A program made the position numbers and the translations under genes. Of a stretch of 64,000 nt of DNA, positions 10,700-21,394 are shown one piece after another (the stretch's first letter is position 1; each line of letters opens with the position of its first letter). Source of the stretch: Undaria pinnatifida. Lineage: Eukaryota; Sar; Phaeophyceae; Laminariales; Alariaceae. The stretch lies in contig JABAKD010000007.1 in NCBI GenBank assembly GCA_012845835.1, positions 11,906,011-11,970,010 on the forward strand, read 5' to 3'. The notes beneath the pieces were generated by a model. It had not been told where the DNA came from, did not search any database, and was given only the letters and a program-made list of their open reading frames with translations.

Positions 10700-11850
10700 T
10701 CAGCGCCTATATCTACTGTTGTGTGCTTTTTAGATTCAACAAAATTACGGTGGATTGTTTTAATCGTCGTCCGATTCAAAATCGTCCCCTCGTAGAGACG
10801 AAAACAACTACTCGCCTCAGCATAGCGAGGACTCATCACGCGCATATACATGATGTATCCTACTACTGCTGCTGTGCGGCAAGGTTGTACATGTAGCGTT
10901 GTGCTGTTCTCATTTTGTCTGGTCCCTGTCATCTGTGGTGTGAGCAAAATCTCCGACCCTTAACACTACCCCTCTGTCATGTACGTAAAAATACTCTGTC
11001 TATTTCGACGTAAATGTAAGGATGGGTTGGTATATAAATTACAATAAAAAGGATTCTATATTTCCGACTAAACTAGCGCGATCAATGGACATGCAATTAT
11101 GATGCGCACGAAGCGGCAGCACAGCGGAAATATGGGTATGGTGGGATGACAACTCGCACGCTCCGATCAAAGAATCAGCTTCTACAGCAGCAGCCATACG
11201 CGCATAGAGTTGCAGGCTGCTGATGCTAGGGGGCTGGACCGCTGCTGGGCGGCAAGATCATAGCGTGGTGCCATCGGCGCCTATATCCACTGCTGTTTAC
11301 TTTTTACAGTCAAGAAAAATTACGCTGGATTGTTTTGATTGATCGTCGTCCGATTCACAATCGTCCCCTCGTGGAGACGAAAGCAACTCGCCTCAGCAAA
11401 GAAAGGACTCGCTACGCGCACGTACATGATGTATCCTACTACTGCTGCTGTGCGGTAGGCTTGTACACGTAGCGTGTGCCGTCCTCATGTTTGGTACCTG
11501 TCATCTGTGGCGTAAGCAAAATCTCCGACACAAAACAATACCCCTCTGGTACGTAGTACGGAAAAATACTGCCTCTTTGAACGTAAATATAGGGATGGGT
11601 TTTGATATGAACTGCTTTTAAAAATATACATACCTTACCGTCCAGACTGGCACGAACTAATGACACAACAATTGAGATGCGTCCGAAGCGGCAGCTCACA
11701 AGAAGTATTGGGTATGGTGGGGTGGCAAATGCCACGCTCCGATCAAAGAATCAGCTACTACAACAGCAGCCACACCCGCATAGAGTTGCCGGCTGCTGCT
11801 AGGGGGATGGACTGCTGCTGGGCGGCAGCATCGGAGCGTGGTCCTCTGTG
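10700..11850. repeat. Tandem duplication, two copies of a 574-bp unit
   Basis: Copy 1 is about 10700-11273 and copy 2 about 11274-11850. The offset is 574 bp (GCGCCTAT at 10703 and 11277). Shared landmarks include GTCGTCCGATTCA, TGATGTATCCTACTACTGC, TGTCATCTGTGG, CGCTCCGATCAAAGAATCAGCT and GCTGCTGGGCGGCA. The copies differ by many substitutions and small gaps, so the event is old. No coding capacity is evident. Confidence 0.85.
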
Positions 11851-12198
11851 CGAAAAGAGTGAAAAAAGCGTGTACCCTCCAGGAGCAGAAAAGCTCGGTT
11901 TGCATCAAAATCTTACGTGCGTACGCGGGGATAGGGGATGCAGAAACCCAATCCCCGGGGATGTTGCGGAACCCGGGGATTTGCCATAAGTGTGAACCCC
12001 GGGCCAATAAAGATGAAAAAAAAAATAAAGCTTGCCACGTGCGACACATTGCACGGATCGCGCCCAAACCTCCGGGAACGTGAGCCCGACGGTCGAATTG
12101 TGCTCACCCCATCCGACGTTTCGGACAAAGGTGCGAGCACAAAGAGACGCGCCCCCCCCCAAAAAAAACAAAACAATTAGACTATACTCGTATACTCG
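11851..12198. other. No feature recognised
   Basis: Unique-looking DNA with a poly-A/poly-C patch near 12150. The overlapping short frames on both strands give no recognisable protein. Confidence 0.4.
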
Positions 12199-12830
12199 TA
12201 TACAGTGTTGTTCCATTTAGTTTTTTAGAACTTTTTACATTTTTTGGTGAAACGCCACCCCTGAGCCCATATACTAAAACGCCTTACAAAAAAGAGAGAA
12301 AGCCACGGAGAAAAGATATAATCCCGCGGAGAAGCAGCTCATCAGAAAAGGACGGACATCCGAGGTCGGATAGCTCATCCCAGAGGAACAGAACTCACAC
12401 CGGACACGAGAGGGTGTGTTGACGGACAACACAACGAGAGGTGAGTGCGTTTGTGGTCTGTGTGATGTCCGCCGCACCACGAAATCATCGATCAGACTTT
12501 GAGGTACCCGGTGTGGCTCCTCGGCATGCCGTAAAAAACGTGCAGCCAGGGTGCACGATCTGTGACATGTTGATACACCGCAACACAACGCACTTGCTGA
12601 CAAAGCTCAGCTGTTCCGTTCTCGTGACACCGGGAGCTCTGTGTATCCAAAGCACGTACCACCTGCGAAACACAGATGAGCTCGACTGCGGCGGAGTCGG
12701 CGGAGCAGAGGGTTCGGTATGGACGCTTGCAATGTCGCACTTTTACCCACACCGTCACGCTGCCCACATGTACTCGCAATTTTTTTTTCACTCGCAAGTG
12801 AAATGTTTTTTAGACACTATATTCAAGTAG

Positions 12831-13214
12831 TTTCACCGTGCTGAGGACCTTAGGGTGTTCAAAGCCAACGAGGGATCAACGGAACACTCCCCCTTAGTTT
12901 TTGGAGTTGGGACCGCGCTGTGGCCCACTGCAGCAAAAAAGGTGGGCAAGTGGTACCGGGGGGTCCTCGAAGCAGCTGAACGGTTCATGGGCAGGTGGCA
13001 CGAGGATGAGGCAAAGCTGAGTAGACAGCGCCGCGCATCCGCCGTGGGTGGTGTCGAAGGGAAGGGGGGGTGGGGGGGCAGCAGGAGGGGTAGAAGGAAC
13101 ACCGCACAAGGGTATGGGGGCAGGGGGGGGGACAGGAGGAGTAGAAGGGAAACCGCGGTAGATGAAAGTAGGAAGGAGACCGCAGACAGGGTAGCAAGGT
13201 ACCAGGCCGACTAG
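12831..13214 (+). CDS. Hypothetical terminal exon, unknown protein
   Basis: A frame opens after a possible acceptor (CAAGTAG, 12830) and runs to a TAG at 13212-13214. It starts FHRAEDLRVFKANEG and continues through WPTAAKKVGKWYRGVLEAAERF to a Gly/Arg-rich tail. There is no ATG early in the frame, so upstream exons are needed. A frame at 12441-12830 contains a Cys-x2-Cys..His segment (CTICDMLIHRNTTHLLTKL) faintly like a BED finger, but a link is not shown. Its last 155 bp are repeated at 13608-13765 without the frame, which weakens the call. Confidence 0.3.
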   Translation, partial: FHRAEDLRVFKANEGSTEHSPLVFGVGTALWPTAAKKVGKWYRGVLEAAERFMGRWHEDEAKLSRQRRASAVGGVEGKGGWGGSRRGRRNTAQGYGGRGGDRRSRRETAVDESRKETADRVARYQAD

Positions 13215-13765
13215 TAGGTGGAACCTTTCTATCTATGCCACTCGTACCGCCAACTGCTGCGGCTGCTCGGAATGTGATGTCTTGGTACTTTGATTTTTCC
13301 GTGAATTTATTTTTTTCTTTCTTTCCCCTTCTTATCCTTATGAAGGGAGTCTTGCATGGTGGGTAGGTGACGAGCCTGTTTTATTTGGCCCTCCCAGTCT
13401 TCCTTACTTTTACTTGTTTCTTTTTTCCGGGGTATTTTTTTCCCTTTCTTTCCCCCTTGCATGTCCATTTTGGCTCATGCTCGGGGTATGTTTCTATCTC
13501 CCGTGCTTTGGTTCCCCTTTTTATTTATTTATTTATTTATTTTGTCTTGGTTTCTTTCGTTGTTTCTCTCTTTTACAAGGTATTTTGGTTTAATGAGAAG
13601 AACACAAAGGGGGGAGGGGGGGAAACAGGAAGAGTAGAAGGAAAGCCGTCCAAGGGAATGGGGGCAGGGGGGGCAACAGGAGGAATAGAAGGGTGACCGC
13701 GGTGGACGAAGGCAGGAAAGAGATGGCAGACAGGGTAGCAAGGTACCAGACCGACTAGTAGGTAC
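13058..13765. repeat. Direct repeat pair 13058-13218 and 13608-13765
   Basis: Both copies run from a G-rich tract through AGGAGTAGAAGG, ACCGCGGT and GACAGGGTAGCAAGGTACCAG to CGACTAGTAGGT. Pyrimidine-rich blocks beginning GGGGTATTTTTTTCCC follow at 13430 and 13790. The interval 13270-14010 is T-rich and low in complexity, and contains no gene. Confidence 0.8.
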
Positions 13766-14009
13766 ATCGTAGCACTTTTCGTCTTTTTCTGGGGTATTTT
13801 TTTCCCCTTTGTTCCCTCCTTGCGTGTCCAGGTTTTTGGCTCGTGTTCGGATTATCTTATTTTGGTTTTACTTTACTTTATTTTATTTCATTTTATTATG
13901 TTTCTTTTCCGAGCTTTGGCTCTCCTCTTCGGTTGGGTTGTTTCTTCGATTTCCCCTTCATTTTGTTTGTTTCATTTTTTGTTTTTATTTTTATCTTTGT
14001 TTTTATTTG

Positions 14010-14281
14010 TGTTTTTTGTTTTTGTTTTTGTTTTTGTTTATTTCGTATTTCTCTCTTCCAATGTATTTCTGTTGCTGACGTATGTATGTTGTGCCTGTCG
14101 TACCCAGTACTAGGGCATGACATTGCGTTGTCGAATGCATTACGATGCATTATCTCTGTGTCGTGGCTTGTGACCACAGAGCTGATCTTTCTAGGGTGAA
14201 GAATCAGTACGGACACTGGGTGTGCTGGATGTCGACGAGTAGAAGAACGGTTTAATGTGAAGAACACACACACACACACAC
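14010..14281 (+). repeat. Dispersed repeat family R1, copy 1
   Basis: This 270-bp segment is nearly identical to 15676-15957 and recognisably related to 18330-18580. It starts in (TTTTTG)n, contains TTGTGACCACAGAGCTGATC and GGACACTGGGTGTGC, and ends TTTAATGTGAAGAACACACACAC. A simple CA tail is common to all copies. A further end fragment occurs at 23635-23665. It resembles a short non-autonomous element ending in a microsatellite. Confidence 0.8.
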
Positions 14282-15040
14282 CGTCAAATGTCACACGCAC
14301 AGCAGTACCAGTAGCACAGCATGTGTTACCTGGCACGTGTTAATTGTCTCGTGTGATACACATTGCGGAGCTCGAACCTGACCCTATCATTACCGCTAGT
14401 CACTTGCATGTAGTATTTTTTGTACAAGTCGCGTGAGATGACGGAGCTCCGACCTACTCTATTTGCGAGTAGTTACCGTCAAATGTCACACAGCAGCAGT
14501 TTAATTTTTGTGTAAGACGAGAGATTGCGGAGCTCGAACCTACAAACACTATTTCCAAGTAGTTTCGCCGTAAACAAGAGTACAGCAGGTATTTTTTCTA
14601 CTCCTGTATTACTGAACATGTGTGATGACGGAGCTCCGACCCACTCTATTTGCAAGTATTTACCGTCAAATGTCACAGCAGCAGTTTAATTTTTGTGTAA
14701 GACGAGAAATTGCGGAGCTGGAACCTACACTATTTCCACGTAGTTTCGCCGTAAACATCAATACAGCAGGTATTTTTTCTACTCATGTACTACTGAAGAA
14801 GTCGCGTGAGATGAGGGAGCTCCGACGTACTCTATTTGCAAGTAGTTACCGTCAATTGTCACACAGCAGTAGTTTATTTTTTATACAACAAGACGAGAGA
14901 TTGGGGAGCTCGAACCTACACACTATTTCCGAGTAAGTTTGTTGACTATGTCCAGACAGCATAGATTTTAGGTAGGAAGAGTCACACGCATGAGCATTGA
15001 GCAGCTCTGACACACACACTATTTGCAAAGAAAAATACGA
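14281..15040. repeat. Satellite of about 187-bp dimers made of two ~93-bp monomers
   Basis: GATGACGGAGCTCCGAC recurs at 14437 and 14624, and as GATGAGGG at 14810, giving a period of 186-187. Alternating half-units share GAGCTC.GA.CTAC..TATTT.C.AGTAGTT..CGT. One monomer type carries the CCGTCAAATGTCACA tail and the other CCGTAAACA...CAGCAGGTATTTTTTCTAC. About three dimers plus partial units at each end. Confidence 0.85.
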
Positions 15041-15080
15041 GGTTTAAAATCGAGGTTCAAATATCATGTAGAATTTCAAT

Positions 15081-16410
15081 ATGCCCGTTGCGCACATGCT
15101 GCAAAGGTGTGCAAGTCAACTCGCCCCGATTCGACGTTATACTCGGTCTAATGACACCGAAATGACTCTTATTGCGTCCTTATTGCAAACAGACATTGAT
15201 GACGCCAACGCCGACAGTGACAACTCCGACTTGGACTCCGCCGCGGGTAGCCTCCATGACCCCAGCGGCGACGACAGGGGTGCCATGGGGACAACCGGAG
15301 AGACGGCCAAAGACATCGAAATCGGCGACAACATTCTGGGGTTTATGAAAGGCTCATATATGGGTAAGCCATCTTACGTGCTGACACGTACATTTCAGGC
15401 TGGTGGCTTTATTTTTTTTTAATTTACACCTAACAGTTCCTCGTGTATCGCAACTTCTATTCACTTATGAAATACAAAACACAATACGTAACCCCTGGCG
15501 CACCCCCTCTCCCCTCACCGGTGATAAGAAAATACATCCCATACCACACGAACGGATAGGTTACAACAGCCGATCAGGTTTTATTTGCTCTCCAACACTC
15601 ACACCTTAATACACGCGATCGAAGTAGCATATGCAGCTTGCAACGATAGGCTTCCATCTCTTTTATTTGTTTTCATAATTTGTTTTTGTTTTTTGTTTTT
15701 GTTTTTGTTTTTGTTTATTTCGTATTTCTCTTTTCCAATGTATTTCTGTTGCTGACGTATGTATGTTGTGCCTGTCGTACCCAGTACTAGGGCATGACAT
15801 TGCGTTGTCGAATGCATTACGATGCATTATCTCTGTGTCGTAGCTTGTGACCACAGAGCTGATCTTTCTAGGGTGAAGAATCAGTACGGACACTGGGTGT
15901 GCTGGATGTCGACGAGTAGAAGAACGGTTTAATGTGAAGAACACACACACACACACATCTCACAGCTGTAGTGGAATTATTTATTTTATTTTACAAAGTA
16001 GTTAAATCGAGATCACTATATTCGTTTTTTTTGGGATCACATCTTTTTTTTTCTTTTTTTTTTTATCCTCCGGCGGATGGGGAAAAATAAAGCTCTATTA
16101 ATAGCTCACCACACTTCCGCGTATTTTCATACGCGTCGTGTGTCGATTTAACTCAATTGCTTTCGCAGCCCAACGCTAGCTGGCGCACCCTTCGTCTAGC
16201 TGGCGCACCCTTCGGGATCACATCATATTGCCGCTTACAACGGCTCGATGACTCGATCATTTGGACGTTACGGCAGACCCCAACGCCGCCGAGGACGACG
16301 GCGCCGAGGAGGACGATGACGACGTCGATGCCCTCGCATGGGTGGGCGGCGGGGATGGAGGGGTGTTCGATGACTTCGACGACTTCGAGCCAGCATTCGA
16401 TTACTTGTGA
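15081..16410 (+). CDS. Two-exon gene for an acidic 138-residue protein of unknown function
   Basis: Exon 1 is 15081-15363 and exon 2 is 16277-16410. The ATG at 15081 is preceded in frame by a TAG at 15069. Donor ATG|GGTAAG leaves one base of a codon (ATATGG|GTAAGC), and acceptor TTACGGCAG supplies the two bases AC. The phases join as GAC (Asp) and stay open to the TGA at 16408. The N-terminal half is neutral (MPVAHMLQRCASQLAPIRRY). The middle is Asp/Ser/Gly-rich, and the C-terminus is very acidic with aromatics (EEDDDDVDALAW, FDDFDDFEPAFDYL), like an activation or protein-docking tail. No family is recognised. The intron contains R1 copy 2 and a SINE-like element. Further 5' exons are possible. 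Confidence 0.55.
15676..15957 (+). repeat. Dispersed repeat family R1, copy 2 (in intron of the acidic-protein gene)
   Basis: Nearly identical to 14010-14281, with only a handful of differences such as GTGGCT versus GTAGCT. It lies wholly inside the intron 15364-16276. The very high identity, compared with other repeats here, points to recent copying. Confidence 0.85.
16062..16210 (-). repeat. SINE-like dispersed repeat S1, copy 1
   Basis: About 150 bp shared with 42826-42955 (same orientation) and 56128-56275 (opposite orientation). Landmarks are CCGGCGGATGGGG, AGCTCACCACACTT, CGTGTGTCGA.TTAACTCAA and CGCTAGCTGGCG. Read on the minus strand, each copy ends in an A-rich or AAC-rich simple tail, as SINEs do. 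No tRNA-like A/B boxes were identified with confidence. A short duplication (CTAGCTGGCGCACCCTTCG) occurs at its edge. Confidence 0.6.
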
Positions 16411-17206
16411 TGTGGAAAGGAGTCGAAGGGGGCTACAGTTCGGCGTATGATCTTGTTTCTGCAACTCTCGGTATTTATCAAGCAAGCGTCCGATATAGGA
16501 GTTGGTGTCTTCTTCAGTATGTTACGTGTTGGTGTATTTTAAAGTTACAGTACAACCAATTTTACTTCGCATGGGACTCCATGTGTCATCGACGACTGCT
16601 GTAGCGCTTTGCTTTAATTGCGCGGGTCTTCGCGCCTAACGGTGCGGATGGAGGCTTTTTTAGTGGTTGCATATACGCGAGTGTTTCTGTTGTCGGACAC
16701 TGTCGATTATTTTTGCAAGGCTTTTCGGCGTGCACTTCGGTGCGTGCTTTATTTTTTTTTTGGGGGGGGGGGGTTAACGTGACTGTGCGGTGCGCTGCGG
16801 TGCGTGTTTGTTTTGTGAAGAATCGCACTATGCGACTCGGGACGGGTTTGCGACGGCTAACGGGACAGATGTCTAATATAGCCATCATCGCAAGAGAATT
16901 TTTTCTACAACACGATGATGCAGGTTAAGAGAACAGGCGACAGTGCCCGTGGCAATCATAACGTGCCGCATTGTATTTTTGAACGTTTCCGTGTATCTGT
17001 TAGACGCATCCCCTGGTACATTAATTGATATTCGGCTCCTTCATGGGCGAAACAGAAAAAAATATAAAATTAACCCTTAACCCTTTCATAGCGTCCAACC
17101 CGTTAACAGCAGGACAGGACATCGACTATTATGCGCATTCTAACCCACACCAACCACAGCATCCGAAGCTAAACCAACACAATTACCAGCGAAACGTAGG
17201 ACGAGC
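16411..17206. other. Spacer between convergent genes
   Basis: It lies between the plus-strand acidic-protein gene and the minus-strand methyltransferase-like gene. There is a T8/G10 homopolymer junction at about 16753-16773. No further feature is seen. Confidence 0.4.
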
Positions 17207-18028
17207 CTAAATGGCAAAGAAAATACGCTGACCAACAGATGTCTCAACACTCTGGCGGCGCCAAACAAACCACGCCTCCGGAGAGTTGGATACTCTCCCG
17301 CGGTACGTTGCCCTGGGGAGGTATACAATGACACTCGGGGGGTTTTCCTTCAACCAGGGCCCGCGCGCTTTCGAGGGTTCGAGAAATGAGAGTCTCAGCT
17401 TGAAGGCTACCTCTACTCGTGCAATACGCAAAGCCTGCCCCAATGTTGTGAAGGCGTTCTTGTAGGGGGGGCTCGTAACAATCCAGTCTATGCAGCGCGC
17501 TTCCTGGGTGAAGGCCTTGACGCACTGCTCCGAGGATGCGTCGTAGTGTGTGTCCGCCTGTAAACTGGAGGAGAGGCACACGCGCCCATTTCGGGAGGAG
17601 AAGAAATCGTTTACAGAAATGCACGAAAGCAAGAATTGTCGCACTGGGCAGCCGTGCCGCTGCTGCGCGAATCATGCTCACTATACAGATTGTCTCTGAC
17701 ACTTATATGATACGATGGGTCGGAACATTTCCTTCGAAGTTTACCTCGTCGGCATATCGCGTGTACGACACATAGTTTGGCTCATTTCTCAGACGAAACA
17801 GAAGTCATCATGGGAGGTGTCGTAGAACAAAAACGGGGCGTCTCTACCATAGCATGTGTCGCACATTCCTCACCATCGATTCAGGTCGTTGGTGGAGATG
17901 CGAAGCCCGTTAGCTGCAAGTACCATGTTGACAGCGTCTTGGGTCGCGCCGCAGATATCAAGAACCTCTCCATTTACCTCCACGTGCTCCAAAAGAGCTC
18001 GCACCTGGCGCGACCAAACCCAACGCAT
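17207..18028 (-). CDS. Small DNA methyltransferase-like protein (two exons, 170 residues)
   Basis: Exon 1 is 18028-17874 and exon 2 is 17564-17207, with an intron of 309 bp. Donor CGATG|GTGAGG and acceptor CTCCTCCAG|T join in phase and total exactly 171 codons to a TAG. Exon 1 encodes VLDICGATQDAV followed by LRISTNDLN, resembling the AdoMet-binding motif I and following acidic strand of amino-methyltransferases. Exon 2 encodes DWIVTSPPYKNAF, the (S/N/D)PPY catalytic motif IV, then LSFLEPSKARGPW. The family transfers methyl from AdoMet to adenine or cytosine amino groups in DNA. The Gly-rich loop is weak (CGATQD), so activity is uncertain. Possible origins are a phage- or virus-type gene, or a DIRS-associated methyltransferase. 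Confidence 0.65.
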
Positions 18029-20590
18029 GCGCGAGCGTTGCAGCAGTGAGTATCAAGCGTCGTCTTTTCGTTGTATAATTTTCGTTTACTAGTCGTAACT
18101 TCCGTGTCCATGCCATCTTGTTGACTCACTGTTTGGTCTCCCTTGGTATCTCTACCTCCTGCCGGGTCCCTTTTCCTTTTCTGTTTTTTTATTGCTTTCC
18201 TTTTCCTTTTCCTTTTCCCTTTTTGTTCTCTGCTGTTCCCTTTCCGTTTTGTTTTGTTTCCATTTGTTTAACCTTCTTGTTATGTCTTTTCTTTCTTTCT
18301 TTCTATGCTATACCAGTGATACTGGTTTCCTTTCTTCGTTGCATGTTGCCTGGTGATATACGTTCCGCACCCGCACTCGGTGTGGTCGGCATTGCATGCA
18401 TGGCTAAATCACCTGTATTTGCGATATGTATCTCTGTTTTTTTGCTGTTTGTAATTTGTGACCACGGACTCGTCTCTCTAGGAGGAGGCATCGGCACGGG
18501 CACTGGTTGTGCGGGAGGTGCATCAGATGGGTGAAAATATCAGTTTAATGTGAAGAACACACACACGCACACACACACACTAAAATTAAATTATTTTTCA
18601 GATAATAGTCATCTTGGTCATGTCGAACAGCAGTACCACCACCCACCACCTTGTGCCATTAACATGTTCAATCACAACAGCACAGCAGTCCATCCCCAAC
18701 GTGTTTTACATCCAATGTGATATGTGTCGTATACAATTTAGTGCCAGTGGTGCACGCGAGCGCTTGGTCAACAACCCACGCACCAACCACCTCTTAATAA
18801 CTCGACTTTAGTGTATAAAAAAATATAAACCACTACTGCTGTGCACTGCTATATATTGTGAATTGTGTTTTGGTACCGACCTCTGCCTGTCAGCTGCTAC
18901 GTCAACTGAATCGTGAGGGCTTTCAACACACCTGAAAGCTCGTCGAGGGGTAGCGACCAAGAGGGGAGGATTGACCCGTAGCCATGGTTTCCAAGGACCC
19001 CTTCTCCGCCTTCTGCTGCTGCCTTCTGCTGCTGCCTGCTGAACCTCCTGTACATCAACACAACGCAGTCCGATCGAGAGCACAAGCACTCTCCATCGAC
19101 CATCGGCTCCGTGGTGAGGTCGCGAGCGTGCACCCATGCGGCTCCAATGCTAGCTGACCATTGCTCCAGTGCCGACCAGAAAGGACCGCTTCCGACGTGC
19201 CTCCAGCCAGTGCTCGACCCATTCCGGGCGCCGGCGCGTCCGCAAGCAAAGCAGAGTGCAAGACCTCCGTCTGGATTGGGCTTTCCATGCTTGGTTAGTC
19301 CGCATCATCCTCCTCGGCGAGAAGACGGTGCACGAGGCATCCAAAATACGTGAAAAAGGCTGATAATTTGGGTCGAACTGTATACCGAGTTTCTCTTGTC
19401 ACAGGTAACGAACTGTGTGTGCACGAGTAGCTATGAAAAGCTTATGACCATGCCCACTCAGTACAACCGACACCTGCCCTGGTGACAGCCAAACGACTTC
19501 GGTGCGCGGCCTCCACGGCACACAGGAGACGCGCAGGAGCAGCACCCTTCAGCACTTTCCGTCGACGGTTTTGGAGGTGTCAAATGCTCGTGGACAAACG
19601 TTCGCAGGCTACAAAACCCGGTAGGCACCACTGGCGTGATGGATTACACCCGCCCTGAAAGTCTCAAGCAGTTCCTGTCACCGGAGCCCCTGCTAGGCCG
19701 AAAGTTGTGATCGTCGCCTGCGGGGAGGGGATAGGTTTCTGTACGTCCCTGCGCCGTAAAAGCCATATATTATTAAAAACCCCAGAAATGTACTTCCTGG
19801 GCCTACATAAATGCTCGTTCATCAAGGCACATCGTCGTGAGGCCCTGTTTTGTTGCTCCACGTCCACCACGTCACCCATGCCTACCTGTACATCCTAGCG
19901 GCACGCGAAGGTGACCACTGTAGCGCGCGCACCATCGACAAACGTGTGACATTCCTATTACGCCGCATTTCTAAATGGAACAACACTGTATAGTCTACAT
20001 ATGCTGAACAAGCGGGTTGTAATGATCAACTTACATAATCCAGTGGACACAGACAGACAGACCCAGCAACACTCTCACCCGAAGCATCACACACAGCTTG
20101 CAGATACGAGTTTCGACTACACCCACTGCGATCTCACAGCTGTGAGCATGTCGCGTGTTTTAGTTTCTTGCAACAACGGCGTGAACGTATATAGTATCGT
20201 AGTAGGGCAAGCGCTCTTGGACTTCTGTTCACTACAACGAACGTCAGAAATATAAATAAATTAACGTGGGTGGGTGTTTCTAAAATATCCAACTCCATCC
20301 ACAATGAATGCTAACTATCCCACGAACAGATAGCATACATGAACATCCGTCGTGCCATGAAACGAAAGGCGTGTATGTAGGTGTTGGCCAGGGCAATAGG
20401 AGACCGATAAGTTTAAGCGCGGCGGCGCATGGATGGGCGGCATGGGGCGGCCAGCGCGGACGCGACACGCACGCGCTTTTTTTTGGTAGATCCAAACGTC
20501 CCCGAACCCTTCCCTGATTTTGTGACATCTGTGGAACATTGGAACTCCCGATCTCGCTTCATGCTTTATGCTGAATGCTGAATTGTGAAT
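18029..20590. other. Gene-poor interval with R1-related repeat at 18330-18580
   Basis: 18170-18300 is pyrimidine-rich (CCTTTT units). 18330-18580 is a diverged R1 copy ending in TTTAATGTGAAGAACACACAC. Frames at 19055-19370 (both strands) and 19707-19898 are short and unrecognised. 20085-20160 carries a fragment (CACACAGCTTGCAGATACGAGTTTCGAC) of the inverted-repeat family described at 36865. Confidence 0.5.
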
Positions 20591-20591
20591 T

Positions 20592-20796
20592 GTGCACAGG
20601 CCGCAGGGGTGTCGTTGCTCCGCCACGAACACTACTGCCGCTGTGGCCAGATATTTATCTATTATGTTGACCCGCGAAGGACATGCCCGAGTGCAAAGCG
20701 AGCCGGATGTATTTGCTAGGGGGCTGGAGGAGGATGAAGGGGGGGGTGGGGTGGGGCATGATGACGAAGTACAGATCGAGCTCACTGGTTTCAGGT
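20592..20796 (+). CDS. Possible short exon, unknown
   Basis: An open frame ends LEEDEGGGGVGHDDEVQIEL and meets a plausible donor (TTTCAG|GTAACA at 20796). Acidic Gly-rich composition is all that can be said. There is no partner exon. Low confidence. Confidence 0.15.
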
Positions 20797-20859
20797 AACA
20801 ATACGAGCATGTTTGTTCTGGTGCTTCTATCGTATTAAATATTATCGCTGCTACCGCTA

Positions 20860-20933
20860 CTGCTGCTGTCTGTCCATGCCGCTAGCGGTGGTGGTGGTAC
20901 TGCTGCTTCTGTTGCTACTGCTGCTGCTGCGTC

Positions 20934-21007
<74 letters not shown>

Positions 21008-21065
21008 GTTGCTGCTGCTTCTCCTGCTGCTGCTCCTGCTGCTGCTCCTGCTGCTGCTGCTATCT
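20860..21065. repeat. Compound trinucleotide array (CTG/GTT/CTGCTC)n
   Basis: CTGCTG-rich flanks surround an uninterrupted run of about 23 GTT units (20936-21005), followed by CTGCTGCTCCTG units. The long Leu or Asn/Gln frames here are microsatellite artefacts. Confidence 0.9.
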
Positions 21066-21394
21066 GTTGTTGGCTGCTGCATTGCACATTGCAGAAGTTG
21101 CATCTATACCAGGATTTTATTAGTTTGTAGATATAAGGACCCTAATGAGCCACGCTCCTAACTGCAGTAGGTTCGTACCGCGTTGGCAGTCACATCTGCT
21201 GGGTACCTGCTATTGCACTTGCCAGGCGGACCCTCCGAAGCGCTCGACCTGTACATAGTCTACAGCAGTACTCGGCATTTAAAACTTCGTGCTGTGTCAC
21301 TTTGGTGGCAGAAGGTCAGCATTGTCTGTGGACTCAGTGCAATTCATTGGTACCTGTAGCATAAATAAAGAGTAAATGTAGTGGACCGTCTAGT

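Larger units (their letters stand above)
12203..19988. mobile_element. Putative 7.8-kb DNA transposon-like unit bounded by perfect inverted repeats
   Basis: The left end reads CAGTGTTGTTCCATTTAG (12203-12220), preceded by TATA (12199-12202). The right end is its exact reverse complement (19971-19988), followed by TATA (19989-19992). Similarity stops right after TTTAG on both sides, as for short terminal inverted repeats. A CAGTG start next to TA is typical of Tc1/mariner-like termini, and the flanking TATA could be a TA or TATA target duplication. No transposase is recognised inside. The interior holds the acidic two-exon gene, the methyltransferase-like gene and several repeats. The alternative is two unrelated short copies of a MITE end in opposite orientation. 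Confidence 0.45.

Noticed and set aside
12441-12830. BED-finger transposase exon
   Set aside because: CTIC...HLLTKLSC has a suggestive Cys/His spacing, but both strands are open and no catalytic transposase motif follows. Not called as a gene.
16586-17210. Short frames between the acidic-protein gene and the methyltransferase-like gene
   Set aside because: No homology, no splice logic, and alternate start codons only.
20857-21130. Poly-Leu / poly-Asn / poly-Gln frames
   Set aside because: Products of GTT/CTG repeats in alternate phases.
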